Shown: positions 49,798 to 58,974 of the stretch, one piece after another
Layout of the letters: the number at the start of each line of letters is the position of its first letter
Numbering within the stretch: position 1 is the first letter of the stretch
Source: Glutamicibacter soli
GTDB taxonomy: Bacteria > Actinomycetota > Actinomycetes > Actinomycetales > Micrococcaceae
DNA: 64,000 nucleotides
Reading direction: 5' to 3'
Assembly (NCBI RefSeq): GCF_003309065.1
Contig: NZ_POAF01000005.1
Span: 248,001 to 312,000 of the forward strand
Position numbers and translations under genes: made by a program
The notes under the pieces: generated by a model
Told to the model about the DNA's origin: nothing
What the model saw: the letters and a program-made list of their open reading frames with translations, nothing else
The model's database searches: none

Positions 49798-50799
49798 TCA
49801 GCCGTGTGCGAACGGGTCGAATCCGTCGTTAGCCGCCGTGAACAGTTGCCAGGCGCGCTGCTGCAGTTGCTTGCTGCGGGTGCTCTTTGCGGGGCTGGCC
49901 AGTGTAATCGGGCCCTTCGAGACGTATTTGGGCCCCAAGTACACGCCGGTCGGTGCGGAGCCGAGGTCCGGGTTCAGCGCCGCCTCGACGATGGCGACCG
50001 CGCCTTCGTGTTTGCCCTGCGCGAAACCGGCCTGCAGCTGCCCCTGCAGGCGTTTGGCGTAGCCGGGCTCGTTGACGCCGGCGATCTGCGGAGTCAGCCC
50101 GGACACCGAATAACCTGGGTGCACGGTGATGGAGCGTGCCGGCCAGGACAGCTGGCGCAGGCGCCGGTCCAGAGCCAAGCCGAACCCCTGCAGCACGGCC
50201 TTGGACTGCGCATAGGCCCGGTAGGGGTGGTAGTCCTGCTCGAGTTTCAGGTTCTGCAGGTCGGCCTGCAGCATCAGGGTGGACATCGAGCCCAGCGCGA
50301 TGAAGCGCAGCGGGTGGGACGCGAAAGTTGCGGCGAGCTCCCCCACGAGCCGCGCATGGCCGAGCACGTTGGTCGTCATCACCTGCTCGTAGCCGAGCAG
50401 CCCGGGCTGGCGCGTGCGCGGGGTGTGGATGATGCCGGCGTTGGCGACCAGCACGTCGATGGTGCGGCCGCGCAGTTCGGCGGCCAGACCCACCGCGGAG
50501 GCCATGGAGTCCGCGTCGAACTGCATGAATTCGAGTTGCGCCTGCGGCACGCGTCGGCGGATCTGCGCGGCGGCGTGTTCGGCCCGCGCCTGGTTGCGGC
50601 AGGCCATGAGCACGGTGGCCCCGCTCTCGGCCAGGGCCAGCGCGGTGAAGAAGCCCAGCCCGGCGTTGGCCCCGGTGACTACCGCGGTCCTGCCTCGGCC
50701 CAGGCCGGCCCAGCGGCCGCGGTTTGCATGGACGTCGCCCAGCGGTTGCGTGTACTGGGGTGCTGAATGTCTACCGGTGGCTTGCTGCATGGCTTCCAC
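49798..50799 (-). CDS. SDR-family NAD(P)-dependent oxidoreductase
   Basis: A 333-residue short-chain dehydrogenase/reductase. An N-terminal extension of about 35 residues precedes the coenzyme motif TGANAGLG (about 42-49). VANAGI and a Tyr-x3-Lys active site in YRAYAQSK (about 193-200) follow, with the catalytic Ser in ALGSMS. It is closest to the retinol-dehydrogenase/WWOX-like SDRs (ACRNQARAEHAAAQIR after the coenzyme fold). The substrate is unknown. GTG at 50799 or the ATG nine bases later (50790) could be the start. It is divergent from the DUF1992 gene. Confidence 0.88.
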   Translation of the reverse strand: MEAMQQATGRHSAPQYTQPLGDVHANRGRWAGLGRGRTAVVTGANAGLGFFTALALAESGATVLMACRNQARAEHAAAQIRRRVPQAQLEFMQFDADSMASAVGLAAELRGRTIDVLVANAGIIHTPRTRQPGLLGYEQVMTTNVLGHARLVGELAATFASHPLRFIALGSMSTLMLQADLQNLKLEQDYHPYRAYAQSKAVLQGFGLALDRRLRQLSWPARSITVHPGYSVSGLTPQIAGVNEPGYAKRLQGQLQAGFAQGKHEGAVAIVEAALNPDLGSAPTGVYLGPKYVSKGPITLASPAKSTRSKQLQQRAWQLFTAANDGFDPFAHG

Positions 50800-50924
50800 G
50801 CTACTATGCGCCCGCTGCGGGTTCCGGAAGGCTCGGGCCGGTTCGGCTGTGAATACGCCATGCCCGCCCGCACGGCGCAGGGGTCATCCTTGAACACGCG
50901 GTGGCACGGTGGGAAAATAGAGCC

Positions 50925-51536
50925 ATGGGTGCCCCGAAACCTGACGAGAATGCGGCACTGAACGCCGCCCGTTACAAGTTGAGCCAATCGGCTGGCGAAC
51001 AGTTGCCGGTGGACGAATACGCCGAGGCCACCGGCATGGCCCCGGTGGACAAGGCTCCGAGCACTCCCCTGCAGTTCTACGCCGAGGACGAGGCCTGGGA
51101 GGTCGCGAACTCCGTGCTGGACGAGGCCTTTGCTCGCGGCGACTTCGACAACCTCGCCTTGGCGGGAAAGAATATCGACCACATCACCAACACCACCGAT
51201 CCGGACTGGTGGCTGAAGTCGATGATGCACCGCGAGAAGATCTCCGGTCTCGGCCCGCCGGCGCTGACGCTACGAGTGGAGGACGAGCATATGGACCAGA
51301 CGCTGGACCAGCTGCCTACCGAGGCGGCGGTGCGCGAACATATCGAGGACTTCAACCAGCGTGTTATCGAGGCCCGGCGCCAGCTGCTGGGCGGCCCTCC
51401 GGTGATCACCGCCCTGCGCGATGCCACCGCCGAGGTCCTTGCCTGGCAGCAGCGACGTCGCGCCGCCGCCCCGGCCCATGAGGAACAGCCCGACCAGGCC
51501 ACGCGCCGCTGGTGGCAACGCAGGAAGCGGGCTTAA
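50925..51536 (+). CDS. DUF1992 (DnaJC28-like) protein
   Basis: A 203-residue soluble protein. The DUF1992 region appears as WEVANSVLDEAFARGDFDNLALAGKNID (about 52-79), then DPDWWLKSMMHREKISGLGPPALTLR. The N-terminus contains YKLSQSAGEQLPVDEYAEATGM. Family function is unknown; eukaryotic relatives carry a J-domain, which is absent here. Its ATG has GAAAAT six bases upstream, in the same position as other leaderless genes in the window, and no ribosome-binding site. A bidirectional terminator separates it from the ribosomal protein operon. Confidence 0.8.
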   Translation: MGAPKPDENAALNAARYKLSQSAGEQLPVDEYAEATGMAPVDKAPSTPLQFYAEDEAWEVANSVLDEAFARGDFDNLALAGKNIDHITNTTDPDWWLKSMMHREKISGLGPPALTLRVEDEHMDQTLDQLPTEAAVREHIEDFNQRVIEARRQLLGGPPVITALRDATAEVLAWQQRRRAAAPAHEEQPDQATRRWWQRRKRA

Positions 51537-51538
51537 CG

Positions 51539-51574
51539 GCGAAAGCCGCCCTCCCGAAGGAGTGCGGCTTTCGC
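51539..51574. terminator. Bidirectional terminator
   Basis: GCGAAAGCCGC pairs with GCGGCTTTCGC, 14-nt loop, between the convergent DUF1992 and rpsN genes. Confidence 0.8.
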
Positions 51575-51596
51575 TAAGTCAGAAGACTTGCAGGTC

Positions 51597-51902
51597 TTAC
51601 CAGGAAGACTTGGTGATGCCCGGGAGCTCACCACGGTGTGCCATGTCGCGGAAGCGAACACGGGAGATACCGAACTTCTGGAAGGTACCGCGTGGGCGGC
51701 CGTCAATGGCGTCGCGGTTGCGAACGCGCACTGGGGAAGCGTTGCGTGGCAGCTTCTGCAGGCCAACGCGGGCTGCTTCGCGAGCCTCGTCGGTGGCGTT
51801 TGGATCGATCAGGGTCTTCTTCAGTTCGAGGCGCTTTTCAGCGTAACGCTCGACGATGACCTTGCGCTGTTCGTTCTTTGCGATCTTGGACTTCTTGGCC
51901 AT
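51597..51902 (-). CDS. rpsN: 30S ribosomal protein S14, zinc-free form
   Basis: A 101-residue S14 of the long, cysteine-free type. It contains [13 protein letters not shown] at the start, [50 protein letters not shown] in the conserved C-terminal half, and no CXXC zinc ribbon. It binds 16S rRNA in the small-subunit head. Last gene of an L28-L33-S14 operon; in many actinobacteria such cysteine-free sets are induced at low zinc, but I see no Zur box here. Confidence 0.96.
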   Translation of the reverse strand: MAKKSKIAKNEQRKVIVERYAEKRLELKKTLIDPNATDEAREAARVGLQKLPRNASPVRVRNRDAIDGRPRGTFQKFGISRVRFRDMAHRGELPGITKSSW

Positions 51903-51905
51903 GTC

Positions 51906-52076
51906 TTAGCGCTCCTCTCGGAATTCTACGTGCTTGCGGACTACCGGGTCGTACTTCTTCAGAACCATGCGGTCTGGGTCGTTACGACGGTTCTTACGGG
52001 TTACGTAAGTGAAACCGGTGCCGGCGGTGGACTTCAGCTTGATGATCGGACGTACGTCCTTATCCTTCTTTGCCAT
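51906..52076 (-). CDS. rpmG: 50S ribosomal protein L33, zinc-free form
   Basis: A 56-residue protein read directly from the minus strand. It begins [19 protein letters not shown], continues with [25 protein letters not shown] and ends HVEFREER. It is the L33 fold without the usual two CXXC pairs. The ATG lies 2 bp from the rpmB stop codon and the gene ends 3 bp from rpsN, so the three are one transcript. Confidence 0.95.
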   Translation of the reverse strand: MAKKDKDVRPIIKLKSTAGTGFTYVTRKNRRNDPDRMVLKKYDPVVRKHVEFREER

Positions 52077-52078
52077 TT

Positions 52079-52315
52079 TTAGAGCTTCACACCCTTCGCA
52101 ATCAGGTCTGCAACAACAGCGTCGATACCGCGGGCATCGATGACCTTGATGCCCTTGACCGACAGGGTCAGGGTCACCTTACGGCGCAGCGAAGGCACGT
52201 AGTAGGTCTTCTTCTGGATGTTCGGATCGAAACGACGCTTGTTGCGACGGTGCGAGTGGGAGATGCTATGTCCGAAGGCCGGAGTAGTACCGGTTACCTG
52301 GCAAACAGCTGCCAT
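52079..52315 (-). CDS. rpmB: 50S ribosomal protein L28
   Basis: A 78-residue large-subunit protein: [33 protein letters not shown] at the start, then [24 protein letters not shown]. It has only one Cys, so it lacks the zinc-binding pairs of C+ L28 proteins. The ATG at 52315 follows GAGGAGTGATC and is preferred to the ATG two codons earlier. First gene of the operon. Confidence 0.95.
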   Translation of the reverse strand: MAAVCQVTGTTPAFGHSISHSHRRNKRRFDPNIQKKTYYVPSLRRKVTLTLSVKGIKVIDARGIDAVVADLIAKGVKL

Positions 52316-52321
52316 GATCAC

Positions 52322-52645
52322 TCCTCAGTTAGTTAGTAGTAAAAATTCGACGGTACTCGCGCGTGCTGCCCATAAGTGAATATCGACAGCACATCTGCGT
52401 TATGAGTCCCGCCAACCAGTGAAACACCGTTATTACTGCACACTAGGAAGAAACCAGGCTGGGTGAGAACCAACCGAAGAGCCTTAAAGTATGTAAGACG
52501 GTGAACTTCGCAGCCGATCGAGCATTTTCCCCGTACTCAGTGGGTTGCGACATTCGGTATTACGGGCTATTCGTGCATGCCAAGATCCCAAATGATGGCA
52601 TTACGGCATGCGCGATTAACGCCAGATAAGCTTATCGAGAATTTC
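52322..52645. other. Intergenic region between rpmB and the MarR gene
   Basis: About 320 bp, more AT-rich than its surroundings. It must hold the rpmB promoter, but I see no perfect promoter, no Zur-type palindrome and no gene. TGCTGTC...GGCAGCA, read on the minus strand at about 52340-52400, is a possible imperfect inverted repeat. Confidence 0.4.
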
Positions 52646-53173
52646 TCAGGGTTCCAAATCCTTGGAAGGGTCCTGCAGGATCCAATGCTCCGGGTCCATC
52701 CCCGCGGTCAACTTGCGGGTAATTCGTCGAAGATCGTTAATGTCCTTGTCACTCAGAGATTCGAAGAGCAGCGCACGGACAGTTGCCACATGGTGGGGTG
52801 CCATGCGCACCACAGCCTGCCAACCAGCGTCGGTTAATGAGGCGATTTTCACACGGGCGTCTTCTTCGGACTGCTCGCGTGCCACCCAACCGCGGACCTC
52901 CAGTTTCTTCACCACGTGCGACAAGCGCGAGAGCGAAGCGCTGGTGCGCGATGCCAGCTTGGTCATGCTCATCTTTCGCCCCGTGGACTCCGAGAGCATC
53001 GCGAGCATGTGGTAGTCGAAAAGGGTAATGCCATCCAGAACCTGCAGGTCCGAATCGAGGGCGGCAGGCAGCAGCGTCAACACCGCATTCAGCCCCAGCC
53101 ATGCTTCGCGCTCCTGCTCCGAAAGCCAAACCGGCGTCTCGCCCATGAAGTTGTCCCATCTTTGGTCGTGCAT
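52646..53173 (-). CDS. MarR-family transcriptional regulator
   Basis: A 175-residue winged-helix protein. The centre reads SMTKLASRTSASLSRLSHVVKKLEVRGWVAREQSEEDARVKIASLTDAG (about 68-117), with the recognition helix and wing of the MarR fold, although Asp-Ala-Arg replaces the usual Asp-Arg-Arg. A tryptophan-rich N-terminus (DNFMGETPVWLSEQEREAWLG) is typical of actinobacterial members. Its target is not evident: neighbours on both sides are unrelated operons. The ATG at 53173 has a close GGGAG; an ATG at 53146 is an alternative. Confidence 0.88.
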   Translation of the reverse strand: MHDQRWDNFMGETPVWLSEQEREAWLGLNAVLTLLPAALDSDLQVLDGITLFDYHMLAMLSESTGRKMSMTKLASRTSASLSRLSHVVKKLEVRGWVAREQSEEDARVKIASLTDAGWQAVVRMAPHHVATVRALLFESLSDKDINDLRRITRKLTAGMDPEHWILQDPSKDLEP

Positions 53174-53388
53174 CGCTCCCGCAGCATCAGCGGTGCGACG
53201 GTATTAATTTGCGGGCCGCAAGCGACCCACAGCAGCCCTTCCAACATTCCAAGGATGCGAAGCACCTCACACTAAGGGGGAAGCATTTTGTCACTCTCTT
53301 GGAAAGAACGGTGCTGAGGGCTCCATAGTATGCGAATTTCTCTTCGGGTGACAGCGCAGAACAACGACAGATTCTCGCCGGGACGCCA

Positions 53389-53421
53389 CAGAGGGAACCC
53401 GGGCGTGCCAGGTTCCCTCTG
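53389..53421 (-). terminator. Terminator of the polyamine transport operon
   Basis: CAGAGGGAACC pairs with GGTTCCCTCTG, 11-nt loop, 12 bp past the potC stop codon. Confidence 0.75.
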
Positions 53422-53433
53422 GAGCAGGCGTGT

Positions 53434-54225
53434 TTAGACCTTTTCCAGTTGCTTCTTCTTGCGGTAGCTGATGATCTGCCCGATGATCACCACCAGCAGG
53501 GCGACGATGAACATCGCCGAGCCGATCATGTTGGCCTGGGCGGGGATGCCGCGGGTGGCCGAAACGTAGATGAACTTCGGGAAGGTCTGGAAGTTGCCGG
53601 AGTTGAAGTTCGTGATGATGAAGTCGTCGAAGCTCATCGCGAAGCTCAGCAGCGCGGCGGCCACGATGCCCGGAAGCAGCAGCGGGAAGGTCACCTTCCA
53701 GAACGCCAGCCGCGGCGAGGCGTAGAGGTCGGCGGCGGCTTCCTCAAGCCGCGGATCCAGCGAGGACACCCGGGCGCGGACCGTGACGATCACGAAGGAC
53801 ATGCAGAACACGGTATGCGCGATCACGATGGTCCAGTAGCCCAGCTCCCATCCAAGGTTCAGGAACTGCGCCAGCAGCGAGGCGCCGAGCACTACTTCCG
53901 GGGTGGCCAGCGGCAGGATGATCAGCACGTCGGTCAGCTTGCGGAAGCGGAACTTGTAGCGCACCAGGCCCAGCGCGATGCAGGTGCCCAGCGCGGTGGC
54001 GATCAGGGTGGCGACGATGCCGACCTGCAGCGAGTTGGCCAGCGACTCGCATACCGCCGGGGCGCCGCACGGGTTCGCCCAATTATCCCAGGTGAAACCG
54101 CGCCATTCGAGGTTGGTGCGGCCCGCATCGTTGAACGAGAACACAAAGATGTAGACGATCGGCACCAGCAGGTAGACGAAGGCCAGGCCTCCGACGACGG
54201 GAACAAACCAGCGTCCCAATTTCAT
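53434..54225 (-). CDS. potC: Polyamine ABC transporter permease PotC
   Basis: A 263-residue permease with six hydrophobic segments. KLGRWFVPVVGGLAFVYLLVPIVYIFVFSFNDAG starts it, and the EAA-type loop reads EEAAADLYASPRLAFWKVTFPLLLPGIVAAALLSFAMSFDDFIIT (about 160-205), matching PotC. It pairs with PotB in the membrane. The ATG follows the potB stop directly (TAA then ATG). Last gene of a five-gene operon. Confidence 0.94.
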   Translation of the reverse strand: MKLGRWFVPVVGGLAFVYLLVPIVYIFVFSFNDAGRTNLEWRGFTWDNWANPCGAPAVCESLANSLQVGIVATLIATALGTCIALGLVRYKFRFRKLTDVLIILPLATPEVVLGASLLAQFLNLGWELGYWTIVIAHTVFCMSFVIVTVRARVSSLDPRLEEAAADLYASPRLAFWKVTFPLLLPGIVAAALLSFAMSFDDFIITNFNSGNFQTFPKFIYVSATRGIPAQANMIGSAMFIVALLVVIIGQIISYRKKKQLEKV

Positions 54226-55152
54226 TTACATCAGCTCCTTGGTGCCGAAACGCCGGATATAGATCGTGACCAGGACCAGGATGGAGACCATGAGCACGAA
54301 GCTCAGCGCCGCCGCCCCGGGGTAGTCGATGACCTTGAAGAACCTGGAATCGATCACCTGGCCGATCATCGTCGTATTGCGGTTGTTGCCCAGCAGTGCG
54401 GAGTTCACGTAGTCGCCGGCCGCCGGGATGAAGGTCAGCAGCGTGCCGGCGAAGATGCCCGGGGCGCTCATCGGCAGCGTGATCCTGAAGAAGGAGTTCA
54501 TCGGGCTGGCGTACAGGTCGCCCGCGGCCTCCAGCAATCGGGTGTCCAACCGGCCCAGGTTCGCGTAGATCGGCAGCACCATGAACGGCAGGAAGTTGTA
54601 GGTCAGTCCGGCGACGACGGCGAAGGGCGTCGCGGTCAGGTGCCCGTCGGCTGGCAGGATCGCCACGAACTTCAGCGCCTGGGCGATGAAGCCCTCGTCG
54701 GCCAGGATCTGCTTCCACGCCTGCGTGCGCAGGATGAAGCTGGAGAAGAACGGGGCGATCAGCAGCACCAGCAGGATGCCCTGCAGCAGCGGCTTCTCGC
54801 GCAGCCGCACCGCCACCAGGTAGGCCATCGGGAAGCCGATCAGCAGCGCCAGCACGGTGGCGATCAGCGCGAACCAGAAGGAGCGCAGCAGCTCGGGCCA
54901 GTAGGCCGAGAGCACCGTCATGTAGTTGCCGATCTCGAAGCCCGGCACGAATTCGCCGATCTCAGCTCCCGGCGGCTTCACGTACAGGCTCATCGCCAGC
55001 AGCACCACCACCGGCAGCGCGAAGAACAGCGCCAGCACCAGCAGCCCCGGGGCCACCAGGTAGATGCCGGTGCGCCCCTTGCGGCGCTCGGCGCGGATCT
55101 CATCCTTGCTGCGCAGGTCGCTCAGGCCCGACTTGCTGATGGTCTGCGTCAT
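54226..55152 (-). CDS. potB: Polyamine ABC transporter permease PotB
   Basis: A 308-residue permease: one N-terminal cytoplasmic stretch, then six hydrophobic segments. The coupling region is EAAGDLYASPMNSFFRITLPMSAPGIFAGTLLTFIPAAGDYVNSALLG (about 200-248). It matches PotB/PotH-type subunits of spermidine/putrescine importers. The start ATG overlaps the potA stop by 4 bp. Confidence 0.94.
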   Translation of the reverse strand: MTQTISKSGLSDLRSKDEIRAERRKGRTGIYLVAPGLLVLALFFALPVVVLLAMSLYVKPPGAEIGEFVPGFEIGNYMTVLSAYWPELLRSFWFALIATVLALLIGFPMAYLVAVRLREKPLLQGILLVLLIAPFFSSFILRTQAWKQILADEGFIAQALKFVAILPADGHLTATPFAVVAGLTYNFLPFMVLPIYANLGRLDTRLLEAAGDLYASPMNSFFRITLPMSAPGIFAGTLLTFIPAAGDYVNSALLGNNRNTTMIGQVIDSRFFKVIDYPGAAALSFVLMVSILVLVTIYIRRFGTKELM

Positions 55153-56288
55153 TGCTCCACCCCCGCGTCCATGCGCTCGTCGCCGGCCAGGCCGAACGAG
55201 TAGTCGGCCTCCCAGTACAGGTAGACGGTGTCCCCCACGGCCGCCGGCTGCTGCCCGCGGTTCTGTGAGAAGGTGCCGATGCGCCCGATGCCCGGCACGT
55301 CCACCAGGTATTCGGTGGTGGTGCCGGTGAAGGACACGTCGATCACGGTGCCCGACAGCTCGTTGTGCGCTGCCCCGGAGGAGGTGCGGTCGATGGTGAT
55401 CTTCTCCGGGCGCACGCCCACGACCACCTGCCCGCTGGTCTGCACCGCGCGGTCCTCGGGCAGCAGCACGCTGTGCCCGGCGACGTCGACCTCCAGCAGC
55501 CCGGCGCGCTTGCCGGTGACCTCGCCGCGCATCAGGTTCGACTTGCCCAGGAAGTTCGCGACGAACGCGGTGCGCGGCAGCTCGTAGAGCTCGCGCGGCG
55601 GGCCCATCTGCTCGATCCGCCCCTCGTTCATGACCGCGACGGTGTCGGCCATGGTCATGGCCTCCTCTTGGTCGTGGGTCACGTGGATGAAGGTCAGGCC
55701 CACCTCGGTCTGGATGGTCTTCAGCTCCAGCTGCATCTGCCGGCGCAGCTTCATGTCCAGCGCGCCCAGCGGCTCGTCGAGCAGCAGCACCTGCGGGCGG
55801 TTGACCAGCGCGCGGGCCAGGGCCACTCGCTGCTGCTGGCCGCCGGAGAGCTGGGCCGGCTTGCGGTTGGCAAGATGCGCCAGCTCCACCATTTCCAGCC
55901 CGGCCTGCGCCTTGGCCATCGCTTCGGGGTCCTTCTTGCGCTTCAGCCCGAACGCGACGTTCTCCAGCACGCTCATGTGCGGGAACAGCGCGTAGGACTG
56001 GAAGACGGTATTCACCGGCCGCTTGTGGCTGGGCAGCGAGGTGACGTCCTCGCCGCCGATCGAGATGCTGCCCTCGCTGGGTGCCTCCAGGCCGGCGATC
56101 ATGCGCAGCGTGGTGGACTTGCCGCAGCCCGAGGGGCCCAGCAGCGCGAAGAACGTGCCTGAAGGGACCAGCAGGTCCAGGTCCTTGACGGCGACGAACT
56201 CGGCGAAGCGCTTCGTGATGCCGCGCAGCTCAAGGTCCGCCCCCGAGGTGCGGGTTTCTGGCAGGGTGGGTGCAAGATTGGCGTTCAT
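55149..56288 (-). CDS. potA: Polyamine ABC transporter ATP-binding protein PotA
   Basis: A 379-residue ATPase. Walker [10 protein letters not shown] (about 49-57), Q-loop [36 protein letters not shown] and switch His in HVTHDQEEA. The C-terminal TOBE-like region ([24 protein letters not shown]) is typical of PotA. The start ATG at 56288 overlaps the potD1 stop (ATGA); the longer open frame to 56615 is a shadow. Confidence 0.95.
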   Translation of the reverse strand: MNANLAPTLPETRTSGADLELRGITKRFAEFVAVKDLDLLVPSGTFFALLGPSGCGKSTTLRMIAGLEAPSEGSISIGGEDVTSLPSHKRPVNTVFQSYALFPHMSVLENVAFGLKRKKDPEAMAKAQAGLEMVELAHLANRKPAQLSGGQQQRVALARALVNRPQVLLLDEPLGALDMKLRRQMQLELKTIQTEVGLTFIHVTHDQEEAMTMADTVAVMNEGRIEQMGPPRELYELPRTAFVANFLGKSNLMRGEVTGKRAGLLEVDVAGHSVLLPEDRAVQTSGQVVVGVRPEKITIDRTSSGAAHNELSGTVIDVSFTGTTTEYLVDVPGIGRIGTFSQNRGQQPAAVGDTVYLYWEADYSFGLAGDERMDAGVEQ

Positions 56289-57508
56289 ACCCCGATCACT
56301 TCCTGGAATTGGTTCTGGAAATCTGTTTCTTCCTCCACCGACAGCTCGCGCTCGGAGCTGGTATTGGAAAGGAATTCTTCGGTCGGGAAGATCAACGGAT
56401 CCTCCACGAGCTCGGGATCGAACTTCTCCATCTCCTCTTGGGCACCGAGAACCGGGCAGAGGTAGTTCACGTAGGCGGCGACCTCCGCGGCCACGTCGGG
56501 CTGGTAGTAGAAGTCCATGAGCCTCTCCGCGTTCTTCTTGTGCGGCGAGCCCATGGGCACCTGGAAGTTGTCGCTCCACAGCAGGCCGCCGCTCTCGGGC
56601 AGCGCGAACTCCCACTTGCCGCCCTCCTCGAAGTTCAGCTGCGTGATATCCCCCGAATAGGCCAGGCCGGCGATCGCGTCGCCGCTGATCAAATCCTGCT
56701 TGTAGGCATTGCCCTTGACCTGGCGGATCTGCCCGTTCCGGATATTACGGTCAAGCACTTCCAGGCTGCGGCCGAACTCGACCTGTCCCCAGGACCCGGC
56801 GATGTCCACGCCGTCGTCGAGCATCAGCATCGGCATCGTGTCGCGCATCTCGTCGAGCATGAAGATGCGTCCCTTGAGCTCCGGATCCCACAGGTCCTCG
56901 ACGTTGCGCAGCCCCTTGGGGAACGCCTCCTTGTTCCAGACCAGGCCGGTGTAGCCGGACTGCCAGGTCAGGGACTTTTTGCGCCCCGGATCGAAGCGCA
57001 CCTCCTGCAGCGCCGGCAGCAGGTTCTTGATGTTCGGGATGTTGTTGTGGTCCAGCTCCTGGGCGTAGCCCTGGCGGATGATGCGTTCGGTCATCCAGTC
57101 GCTGAAGACCATCAGGTCCTGGCCGATGTCCTGCCCGGCGGCCAGCTGGGCCTGCACCTTGCCGTAGTAGGAGTCGTTCGAATCGATGTCCTCCGCGTAC
57201 TTTGCTTTCAGCCCGCTTTCCTTCATGAAGCGCTGCAGCGTCGGGTAGTTCTTGGCCTTCTCGTCGTAGTCAAGGTACAGGGTCCAGTTGGCCCAGTTCA
57301 CCACGGCTTCGCTGTCCGACAGGTCGGTGGCCGGGGCCAGCGCCGCGGCGTTGCCCGAGCTGGTGCCCTTGGTCCCGCAGGCGGACAGCAGCCCGGCCAG
57401 GGCCAGGCCCGCCGCTCCTGCCAACACCGAGCGGCGCGAAGCCTGCGCCTGCTCGATGCCCTGCAACAGCCGTCGGCGCTGGTTATTGATAGCGCGTTGG
57501 CGCGTCAT
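56285..57508 (-). CDS. potD: Polyamine-binding lipoprotein PotD, copy 1
   Basis: A 407-residue solute receptor. The signal holds SRRSVLAGAAGLALAGLLSACG, a possible Tat-type start with a lipobox Cys. The mature part has VNWANWTLYLDYD, YYGKVQAQLAAGQDIGQDLMVFSDWM, SLTWQSGYTGLVWNKEAFP and PMLMLDDGVDI, typical of the PotD/PotF family that captures spermidine or putrescine. It is clearly paralogous to the adjacent copy 2. Starts with ATG after AGGAGCATGGC, 16 bp after the copy-2 stop. Confidence 0.92.
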   Translation of the reverse strand: MTRQRAINNQRRRLLQGIEQAQASRRSVLAGAAGLALAGLLSACGTKGTSSGNAAALAPATDLSDSEAVVNWANWTLYLDYDEKAKNYPTLQRFMKESGLKAKYAEDIDSNDSYYGKVQAQLAAGQDIGQDLMVFSDWMTERIIRQGYAQELDHNNIPNIKNLLPALQEVRFDPGRKKSLTWQSGYTGLVWNKEAFPKGLRNVEDLWDPELKGRIFMLDEMRDTMPMLMLDDGVDIAGSWGQVEFGRSLEVLDRNIRNGQIRQVKGNAYKQDLISGDAIAGLAYSGDITQLNFEEGGKWEFALPESGGLLWSDNFQVPMGSPHKKNAERLMDFYYQPDVAAEVAAYVNYLCPVLGAQEEMEKFDPELVEDPLIFPTEEFLSNTSSERELSVEEETDFQNQFQEVIGV

Positions 57509-57524
57509 GCCATGCTCCTATGAA

Positions 57525-58754
57525 TCATGCGCCGATGGCACTTTGGAAATCTGCGGCGAAACTCGATTCCTCGTCCGCCTCCAGCGACCGGAAGACGTGG
57601 GCCTTGGCCAGATCCTCCTCGGCCGGGAAGATGAGCGGGTTCTTCATCAGCGACGGATCGATCTTCTCCATCGCCTCCTTGGCTCCGGTGACCGGGCAGA
57701 TGAAGTTCACATAGGCCGCCACCTGGGCGGCGATCTCCGGCTGGAAGTAGTAGTCCATCAGCTTCTCCGCGTTCGCCTTGCGCGGGGAGCCGACGGGAAC
57801 CATCAGGTTGTCGCTCCACAGCGTGCCGCCGGCCTCGGGGATCACGAATTCCCACTGGTCGTCGTTCTCGAAGTTCATCTGGACCAGATCCCCTGACCAT
57901 ACGATGCCGGCGATGGCGTCTCCTGAGATGAAGTCCTCCTTGTAGGAGTTGCCCTTGACCTGTCGGATCTGGCCGCTGTCGATGTTCGCGCGCAGCACCT
58001 CCAGCGCCTTCTGGAACTCGTCCTGGCCCCACTGGCCGGAGATGTCCACGCCGTCTTGCAGCATCAGCAGGCCCATGGTGTCGCGCATTTCGTCGAGCAC
58101 CGTGATCCGGCCTTTCAGCGCCGGATCCCACAGATCCGAGACGCTCTTCAGTCCCTTGGGGTACTTCGCTTTGTTCCAGGCGATGCCCGCGTAGCCGGAC
58201 TGCCAGGTCAGCGAGTGCTCGCGGCCCGGATCGAAGTCCACGCCCTGCAGGCTCGGCAGCAGGTTGGAGCTGTTGGGGATGTTCGCCAGATCCAGCGCCT
58301 GAGTGTAGCCCTGGCGGATCACGCGCCCGGCCATCCAGTCGGTCAACGTGAAGATGTCCTGGCCGATGTCCTGCCCCGCCTTCAGCTGGGCCTGCACCTT
58401 GCCGTAGTAGGTGTCGTTGCCGTCGACGTCCTCGGAGTAGTTCACCGTAATGCCGCTCTGCTTGCTGAAGGCTTCGAGCGTCGGATAGGTCTTGGATTTG
58501 TCGTCGTAGTCCAGATAGAGCGTCCAGTTGGCCCAGTTCAGCGTCGGATCCGATGCGGATACGTCGGTCACGGCCGGAGCAGGGCCCGCCGTGGCACCTC
58601 CGCCGCCACCGGTGCCGCAGGCGGCAAGCAGCCCGCCTAGGCCCAGTGCGCCGGCGGCGCCGAGCACCGAACGGCGGCTGAGGCTGCGCTGGCTCATGGC
58701 GTTGACCAGTGCTCGAATTTGTGGATCCTGCGGCGTCTTGTGCGAGTGCGACAT
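57525..58754 (-). CDS. potD: Polyamine-binding lipoprotein PotD, copy 2
   Basis: A 409-residue solute receptor and the first gene of the operon. The signal carries SLSRRSVLGAAGALGLGGLLAACG, with Tat-like arginines and a lipobox. The mature part repeats the copy-1 landmarks: LNWANWTLYLDYDDKSKTY, DGNDTYYGKVQAQLKAGQDIGQDIFTLTDWM and EHSLTWQSGYAGIAWNKAKY. The ATG at 58754 is preferred over the one at 58778 because GGGGGAG lies at a good distance. Two receptors on one transporter may widen the substrate range. Confidence 0.92.
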   Translation of the reverse strand: MSHSHKTPQDPQIRALVNAMSQRSLSRRSVLGAAGALGLGGLLAACGTGGGGGATAGPAPAVTDVSASDPTLNWANWTLYLDYDDKSKTYPTLEAFSKQSGITVNYSEDVDGNDTYYGKVQAQLKAGQDIGQDIFTLTDWMAGRVIRQGYTQALDLANIPNSSNLLPSLQGVDFDPGREHSLTWQSGYAGIAWNKAKYPKGLKSVSDLWDPALKGRITVLDEMRDTMGLLMLQDGVDISGQWGQDEFQKALEVLRANIDSGQIRQVKGNSYKEDFISGDAIAGIVWSGDLVQMNFENDDQWEFVIPEAGGTLWSDNLMVPVGSPRKANAEKLMDYYFQPEIAAQVAAYVNFICPVTGAKEAMEKIDPSLMKNPLIFPAEEDLAKAHVFRSLEADEESSFAADFQSAIGA

Positions 58755-58785
58755 CGGACCATCTCCCCCATTTCTCATCGCTGCA

Positions 58786-58801
58786 TGTGCGATCGATCAC
58801 A
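58786..58801. promoter_or_regulatory. CRP/GlxR-like site in the potD2 leader
   Basis: Minus strand TGTGATCGATCGCACA resembles the actinobacterial CRP/GlxR site TGTGA-N6-TCACA (one mismatch in the right arm). It lies between the predicted transcription start and the potD2 ATG, where binding would repress. Confidence 0.4.
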
Positions 58802-58819
58802 CGATTCGTGTTGAGGAAC

Positions 58820-58848
58820 ATCCTGTCAGGTCGAGGTGGCGCTGACAA
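58820..58848 (-). promoter_or_regulatory. potD2 promoter with embedded inverted repeat
   Basis: TTGTCA (58843-58848), 17-bp spacer and CAGGAT (58820-58825) on the minus strand. TGTCAG (58824-58829) and CTGACA (58842-58847) form a perfect inverted repeat spanning the -10 to -35, a likely repressor operator, perhaps for the adjacent Lrp protein. Confidence 0.55.
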
Positions 58849-58974
58849 GACTCCGGCAAAAGATTCCACATTAAAATCCTCCCCATAGCGTCGAAAACTT
58901 TATTGATAAACCCCTTTCGCAACTGATTCGGTGGCGGTAGTGTCGTGGCTAACGCTGTTGAGACGAGGATGATC

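Noticed and set aside
52316-52400. Zur operator upstream of rpmB
   Set aside because: No AT-rich TGAAAATGATTTTCA-like palindrome could be found by eye.
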